Below are positions 35,937 through 39,674 of a stretch of DNA of 39,674 bases, piece after piece. The position numbers were made by a program, and so were the translations under genes. The notes beneath the pieces were generated by a model. The model was given only the letters and a program-made list of their open reading frames with translations, was not told where the DNA came from and made no database searches. Location: the NCBI RefSeq assembly GCF_903644055.1, contig NZ_CAHJXD010000140.1, forward strand, positions 1-39,674. The letters run 5' to 3'. This DNA is from Sphingomonas bacterium (GTDB taxonomy: Bacteria; Pseudomonadota; Alphaproteobacteria; Sphingomonadales; Sphingomonadaceae). Each line of letters opens with the position of its first letter. Position 1 is the stretch's first letter.

Positions 35937-36236
35937 ATGACCGACTCGGGAACTTTGACGCGCGCCGATCTGGCGGAGGTGCTGCACGGCGAGATCGGGC
36001 TTTCGCGCGCCGCCTGCGCCGATATCGTGGAGCGCACGCTGGCGCACATGTGCCACGCCATGTCGACGGGCCACAATGTCAAGATTTCGGGTTTCGGCAC
36101 CTTCGTGCTGCGCGACAAGGCGCAGCGGATCGGCCGCAACCCCAAGACCGGCCAGGAAGTGCCGATCGCTCCGCGCCGCGTGCTGACCTTCCGCGCCAGC
36201 CAATCGATGCGCGACCGCATCGTCCAGGCCGGCTGA
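35937..36236 (+). CDS. ihfA: Integration host factor alpha subunit
   Basis: A 99-residue HU/IHF-family DNA-bending protein. The core [28 protein letters not shown] carries the beta-arm with the Arg-Asn-Pro tip that inserts into DNA. The acidic/alpha N-terminal part is [37 protein letters not shown] lies before the ATG. Its place after fabH and before a merR gene supports the alpha subunit. Confidence 0.95.
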   Translation: MTDSGTLTRADLAEVLHGEIGLSRAACADIVERTLAHMCHAMSTGHNVKISGFGTFVLRDKAQRIGRNPKTGQEVPIAPRRVLTFRASQSMRDRIVQAG

Positions 36237-36247
36237 GGCAGAAGCAT

Positions 36248-36604
36248 ATGGCGCCGCCGGAGAAAGCCGAGGGCGCGTTTTGGACGATCAGCGAAGTCGC
36301 CGGCGAACTCGGACTGCCGCAGCATATCCTGCGCTATTGGGAGACGCGCTTCCCGCAATTGAAGCCGCTGCAACGCGCGGGCAACCGCCGCTACTATCGG
36401 CCCGCCGACGTCGCCCTGGTCAGGCGCATCCAGCAATTGCTCGCCAGGGAAGGCTATACCGTGCGCGGCGTGCAGAAATTGCTCGCCGAGGATGACCGCA
36501 AGGCGGTCCCCGTGCCTGCCCTCCAAGACCGCGACGGCACGATCAAGGCGATCCGCGACGGGCTGGCGCTGGCGCTGGTCGAGGATGCGCGGCTGACGCT
36601 TTAG
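36248..36604 (+). CDS. MerR family regulator, short form
   Basis: A 118-residue protein that consists almost only of the MerR winged helix: [54 protein letters not shown], then a short helix. There is no effector domain with metal-binding cysteines. It starts 11 bases after ihfA. Such short MerR proteins after ihfA are conserved in alphaproteobacteria; targets are not known to me. Confidence 0.92.
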   Translation: MAPPEKAEGAFWTISEVAGELGLPQHILRYWETRFPQLKPLQRAGNRRYYRPADVALVRRIQQLLAREGYTVRGVQKLLAEDDRKAVPVPALQDRDGTIKAIRDGLALALVEDARLTL

Positions 36605-36621
36605 GCTCCGATCCAGCAAGG

Positions 36622-36706
36622 CTAGAGTCTGTCCTGTTGGCGTTGAACTCTCGTCACCCCGGCTCAAGGCCGGGGTGACGTTTCAGCTTGAGCAAGACAG
36701 CCTCTA
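36622..36706. repeat. Palindromic dispersed repeat, copy B
   Basis: An 85-base element, nearly identical to the reverse complement of copy A at 16567-16653. Central stem CGTCACCCCGGC-TCAAG-GCCGGGGTGACG (36652-36680) is a perfect 12-bp stem. Outer arms are CTAGAGTCTGTCCTGTT and GACAGCCTCTA. It lies between the convergent merR and sixA genes. Confidence 0.8.
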
Positions 36707-36730
36707 ATGGGAGTAAGACACCATCCAGCT

Positions 36731-37270
36731 CTATGGCTGATCGGGCCCGAACGCGGGATCGAGATCGCGCGGGCGGACGAAGCGGCGCAGCCGGCCCGCT
36801 CCCGGCGTCACATCGGCCCAGTGGGGCGAATCCAGATCGATCTGCGCGACGCTGGCGGTGGGATATTTCTCCTCGACCGCGCTGCGATCGCCATCGGCTT
36901 GTGCGGGCACGAGCATCAGCACCAATTCTTCCAGCCCCGGATTGTGCCCGACCAGCAGGAGATCGTCGGCTTCGTCGGGCACCTCGTGGATCAGATCGAG
37001 CAGTTCATCGGCGGTGGCGAGGTAGATGCGCCTTTCCCAGGCGGGCTCGATCCCCGGCCCATAGCCGGCCGACACCTCCTCCAAAGTCTCGGCGACACGC
37101 ACCGCGGGCGAGGCGATGACGCGATCGAAGTGCGTGCCGCCCTCGCGGAGATGCTTGCCGATCGCGCGCGCGGCGCGGCGGCCCTTGGTGTTGAGCCGCC
37201 GATCGAAATCGCGCGCGACGAGGCCATCGTCGCCCGATTTCGCGTGTCGCAGCAATGTCAGCCGTTTCAT
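36731..37270 (-). CDS. sixA: SixA-type histidine phosphatase
   Basis: A 179-residue phosphoglycerate-mutase-like phosphatase of the SixA branch: LLRHAKS with catalytic His9, RVIASPAVRVAETL in the middle and VGHNPGLEEL with the second His. Related enzymes dephosphorylate phosphohistidine in signalling proteins. ATG 37270 overlaps the helicase stop by four bases (ATGA), so both are likely translated from one transcript. Confidence 0.92.
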   Translation of the reverse strand: MKRLTLLRHAKSGDDGLVARDFDRRLNTKGRRAARAIGKHLREGGTHFDRVIASPAVRVAETLEEVSAGYGPGIEPAWERRIYLATADELLDLIHEVPDEADDLLLVGHNPGLEELVLMLVPAQADGDRSAVEEKYPTASVAQIDLDSPHWADVTPGAGRLRRFVRPRDLDPAFGPDQP

Positions 37271-39674
37271 CCCCGCCCCATCACCACGTCGTTTCCCGCC
37301 TGATGCCCTAAAGCGGACGGGCACGAAAGCCGCTCCGCGACTCGGGATACCGCTTCTTCGAGAGAAACGCGTGACACGCGAACGCCGGGCGGGAAGGCAT
37401 CGAGCAGGCGCGATGGCGTCGCGGCGGAAAGCAGCACGAACGATCCGCGATCGCCGGCGCGGCGGATCAGCCGCCCGAAGCCCTGCGCGAGCTTCGCCTT
37501 GACCAGCCTTTCGTCATAGGCGCTGCCCCCGCCCGCCGCCCGGCGCGCGGCATGCAGAACGGTGGGACGCGGCCACGGCACGCCCTCCAGGATTACCAGC
37601 CGCAGCGAATCGCCCGGCACATCGACACCGTCGCGCAAGGCATCGGTGCCGAGCAGCGATGCGCGCGGATCGTCGCGGAAGATATCGACCAAGGTGCCGG
37701 TGTCGATCGGATCGACATGTTGCGCGTAGAGCGGCAGCCCGGCGCGCGCGAGGCGATCGGCGATCCGCGCATGGACCGCCTTGAGCCGCTGGATCGCGGT
37801 GAACAGCCCGAGCGCGCCGCCGCCCGCCGCCTCGATCAGCCGCGCATAGCCACCCGCCAGCGCGGGGAGATCGCCGCGCCGGATATCGGTAACGATCAGC
37901 ACCTCGGCCTGGCTCGCATAATCGAACGGGCTCGGCACCGAGAAGCGCATCGGTTCGCGATCGAGATGGACAGCACCGCTGCGCGCCTCCGCGACCTGCC
38001 AGTCGCCGCCGTTGGTCAGCGTCGCCGAGGTGACGATCAGCCCGTGCGCGGGCTTGAGCACGACCTCCGCGAGCGGGCGCGTCGGATCGAGCCAGCGGCG
38101 GTGCAGCCCGACGTCATATTCGCGCCCTTCGACGCGATCGACCGCCAGCCAATCGACGAAATCGGGATCGGTCGGCCCGCCCAGCCGCGTGAGCAACGCC
38201 ACCCACGCACCGAGCAATTGGGTGCGATGCGCGAGCCCGTAGATCGCGCCATCGACGCGCGCGCGCGCCGCGCTGTCGAGCCAGTCGGGCGCATCCTCCA
38301 GCACCGCCTGCAGCCGCTGGCGCAGCCGCGCGAGCGGGCGGACGAGCGATTCGAGCGCCTCGGTGGCGGTGGCGGCGGCCTCGATCAGCGGTGCCTCCAG
38401 CTCGGAGGCGTGAGTTTCGAGGCCGTAGCCCGCGTCGGCGGCGCTGGCGCGCGCGTAGACCGCGGTGCGCACCGCCGCGAGCAGCTTTTCGATCGGGCCG
38501 AGCGGCAGCTCCTCGACCAGCCTGCCCAGCCAGCCGTCGCCGGGAAGCAGCAGCGCGGCATCGCGCGCCTGCTCGATCGCGCGCGCGCCCTCCTCGTCAT
38601 AGGAGGCGACGTCGAGCAGGCGCGCGGCGAGCCCGCGCCGCCGCCCGCGCGCCTTGCTTTCCGGGCCGATGATCCAGCGGCGCAGCTCGATCGCCTCCTG
38701 CCCGCTCAGCACCGCCGCGAAGGTCGAGTCGGCGGCGTCGAAGACGTGATGGCCCTCGTCGAAGATCAGGCGGGCCAGCGACTCTCCGGTCTCGGCGCGG
38801 CGCGCGGCGGCGGTCATCACCAGGGCATGGTTGGCGATCACCAGATCGGCGGCTTCGGACGCGCGCGCCGATCGCTCGATGAAGCAGCGGCGATAGTGCG
38901 GGCAGCCCGCGTGGATGCACTCGCCGCGCCGATCGGTCAGCGCGGTCGCGCCCGCGCGGCGGAACAGCGTGGGCAGCCAGCCGGGGAGATCACCGCCGAC
39001 CATATCGCCGTCGCGGCTGTAGGCGGCCCAGCGCGCCACCAGTTGCGCGAGGATCGCCGCGCGCCCCTGGAAGCCGCCCTGCAACGCATCCTCGAGGTTG
39101 AGCAGGCAGAGATAATTCTCGCGCCCCTTGCGGACGACGACCTTTTCGCGGCGCTGCGCGGAATCGGGGAAGACGCGCGCGCTTTCGGCGGCGAGCTGGC
39201 GTTGCAGCGCCTTGGTGTAGGTCGAGATCCACACCGCCCCCTGCGCGCGATCCGCCCACAGCGCCGCCGGCGCGAGATAGCCGAGCGTCTTGCCGATCCC
39301 CGTCCCCGCCTCGGCGAGCAGCATGTGCGGCTGGCCGGTGACGACACGCGGATCGAACGCGCGCGCGGCGGCGGCGGTATAATCGCGCTGGCCCTGGCGG
39401 GTTTCCGCGCCCGCCCCGGTCAGTCCCTCGAGCGCGCCGACCGCATGCTCGGGATCGAGCCGGATCGGCAGCGGCGCGGGGCGCGGAGGCGCATCCTCCC
39501 ATTGCGGCAGCTTGGAAAAGAGCCACGCTTCGGCCTGCGGCGGGCGCGGAATGCGCGGCGCGACGAGGCTCGCCCACGGCCAGCGCATCCGGCCGAGCGT
39601 CTGTGCCGAGGTCCAGCCGCCGCCGCGCTCGGGCCAGCCCGGATGCCCGAGCGTCGCCAGCATGGCGCCTGCCG
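37267..39674 (-). CDS. ATP-dependent DNA helicase, DinG/XPD type, truncated by the window edge
   Basis: At least 798 residues are visible. Walker A GTGIGKT at 120-126 and the Walker B box DEGH at 302-305 (counting from the ATG at 39663). Four cysteines at about 186, 249, 254 and 260 match the iron-sulfur cluster of XPD/DinG. The end has segments like FGRLIRRAGDRGSFVLL (motif VI). Codons upstream of 39663 remain open to the window edge, and homologues I know have a longer N-terminus, so the real start is probably outside. It may act in DNA repair. The downstream sixA gene overlaps its stop. Confidence 0.92.
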   Translation of the reverse strand, partial: AGAMLATLGHPGWPERGGGWTSAQTLGRMRWPWASLVAPRIPRPPQAEAWLFSKLPQWEDAPPRPAPLPIRLDPEHAVGALEGLTGAGAETRQGQRDYTAAAARAFDPRVVTGQPHMLLAEAGTGIGKTLGYLAPAALWADRAQGAVWISTYTKALQRQLAAESARVFPDSAQRREKVVVRKGRENYLCLLNLEDALQGGFQGRAAILAQLVARWAAYSRDGDMVGGDLPGWLPTLFRRAGATALTDRRGECIHAGCPHYRRCFIERSARASEAADLVIANHALVMTAAARRAETGESLARLIFDEGHHVFDAADSTFAAVLSGQEAIELRRWIIGPESKARGRRRGLAARLLDVASYDEEGARAIEQARDAALLLPGDGWLGRLVEELPLGPIEKLLAAVRTAVYARASAADAGYGLETHASELEAPLIEAAATATEALESLVRPLARLRQRLQAVLEDAPDWLDSAARARVDGAIYGLAHRTQLLGAWVALLTRLGGPTDPDFVDWLAVDRVEGREYDVGLHRRWLDPTRPLAEVVLKPAHGLIVTSATLTNGGDWQVAEARSGAVHLDREPMRFSVPSPFDYASQAEVLIVTDIRRGDLPALAGGYARLIEAAGGGALGLFTAIQRLKAVHARIADRLARAGLPLYAQHVDPIDTGTLVDIFRDDPRASLLGTDALRDGVDVPGDSLRLVILEGVPWPRPTVLHAARRAAGGGSAYDERLVKAKLAQGFGRLIRRAGDRGSFVLLSAATPSRLLDAFPPGVRVSRVSLEEAVSRVAERLSCPSALGHQAGNDVVMGRG

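Overview
This is a high-GC window, most likely from an alphaproteobacterium of the Sphingomonadales (Sphingomonas, Novosphingobium or Sphingobium relatives). The support is the gene order rpmF-plsX-fabH-ihfA-merR, the infA-maf-RNase E/G-yacG run, a PdeM-type phosphoesterase, a PabB-PabC fusion, and the many SDR, DUF35, cyclase, cupin and sulfotransferase genes typical of sphingomonad catabolic regions. The genus is inferred by family recognition, not by a database search.

Left part, about 1-24.84 kb: an accessory catabolic region in short operons. The left edge holds the signal peptide of an exported protein, facing away from an SDR gene (665-1630). From 9876 down to 1720 nearly everything is on the minus strand: SDR, aldehyde dehydrogenase, TetR regulator, a Tat-exported flavin amine oxidase, a c-type cytochrome, a small exported protein, then a sulfotransferase and a DUF7064/7065-like protein. 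Divergent from this block is a plus-strand set: a DUF35 zinc-ribbon/OB-fold protein, a thiolase-fold protein lacking the catalytic cysteines, and an amidohydrolase. Next come a TesB thioesterase (minus), an alpha/beta hydrolase plus cupin (plus), a small exported protein with its own promoter and terminator, a MarR regulator, a second hydrolase, an IclR regulator divergent from an alpha-ketoglutarate dioxygenase, a thiolase-VOC-cyclase operon (minus), and a dehydrogenase-cupin-unknown operon (plus). The mix suggests oxidation and cleavage of an organic substrate with CoA-dependent steps. No CoA ligase or acyl-CoA dehydrogenase is present, so the pathway is incomplete here and the substrate cannot be named.

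Boundary: a tRNA-Phe(GAA) gene at 24892-24966 separates this region from the core genome. Its 3' end faces the catabolic side, but no integrase or second attachment site was found.

Right part, about 25.0-39.67 kb: housekeeping genes. These are yacG, an RNase E/G-family gene, maf and infA (one minus-strand run with overlapping ends), pdeM, msrA, an aspartate aminotransferase, pabBC, a DUF4142-like protein, a metallo-beta-lactamase-fold hydrolase, a MAPEG protein, rpmF-plsX-fabH-ihfA-merR, sixA, and a DinG/XPD-type helicase cut by the right edge.

The most notable signals outside the genes are: three copies of a palindromic repeat, each between convergent genes; a hairpin that covers the ribosome binding site of a 24-codon ORF ahead of the DUF35 gene; a pair of 13-base inverted sites ahead of the amine oxidase; and 20-bp-phased direct repeats between the IclR and dioxygenase genes.
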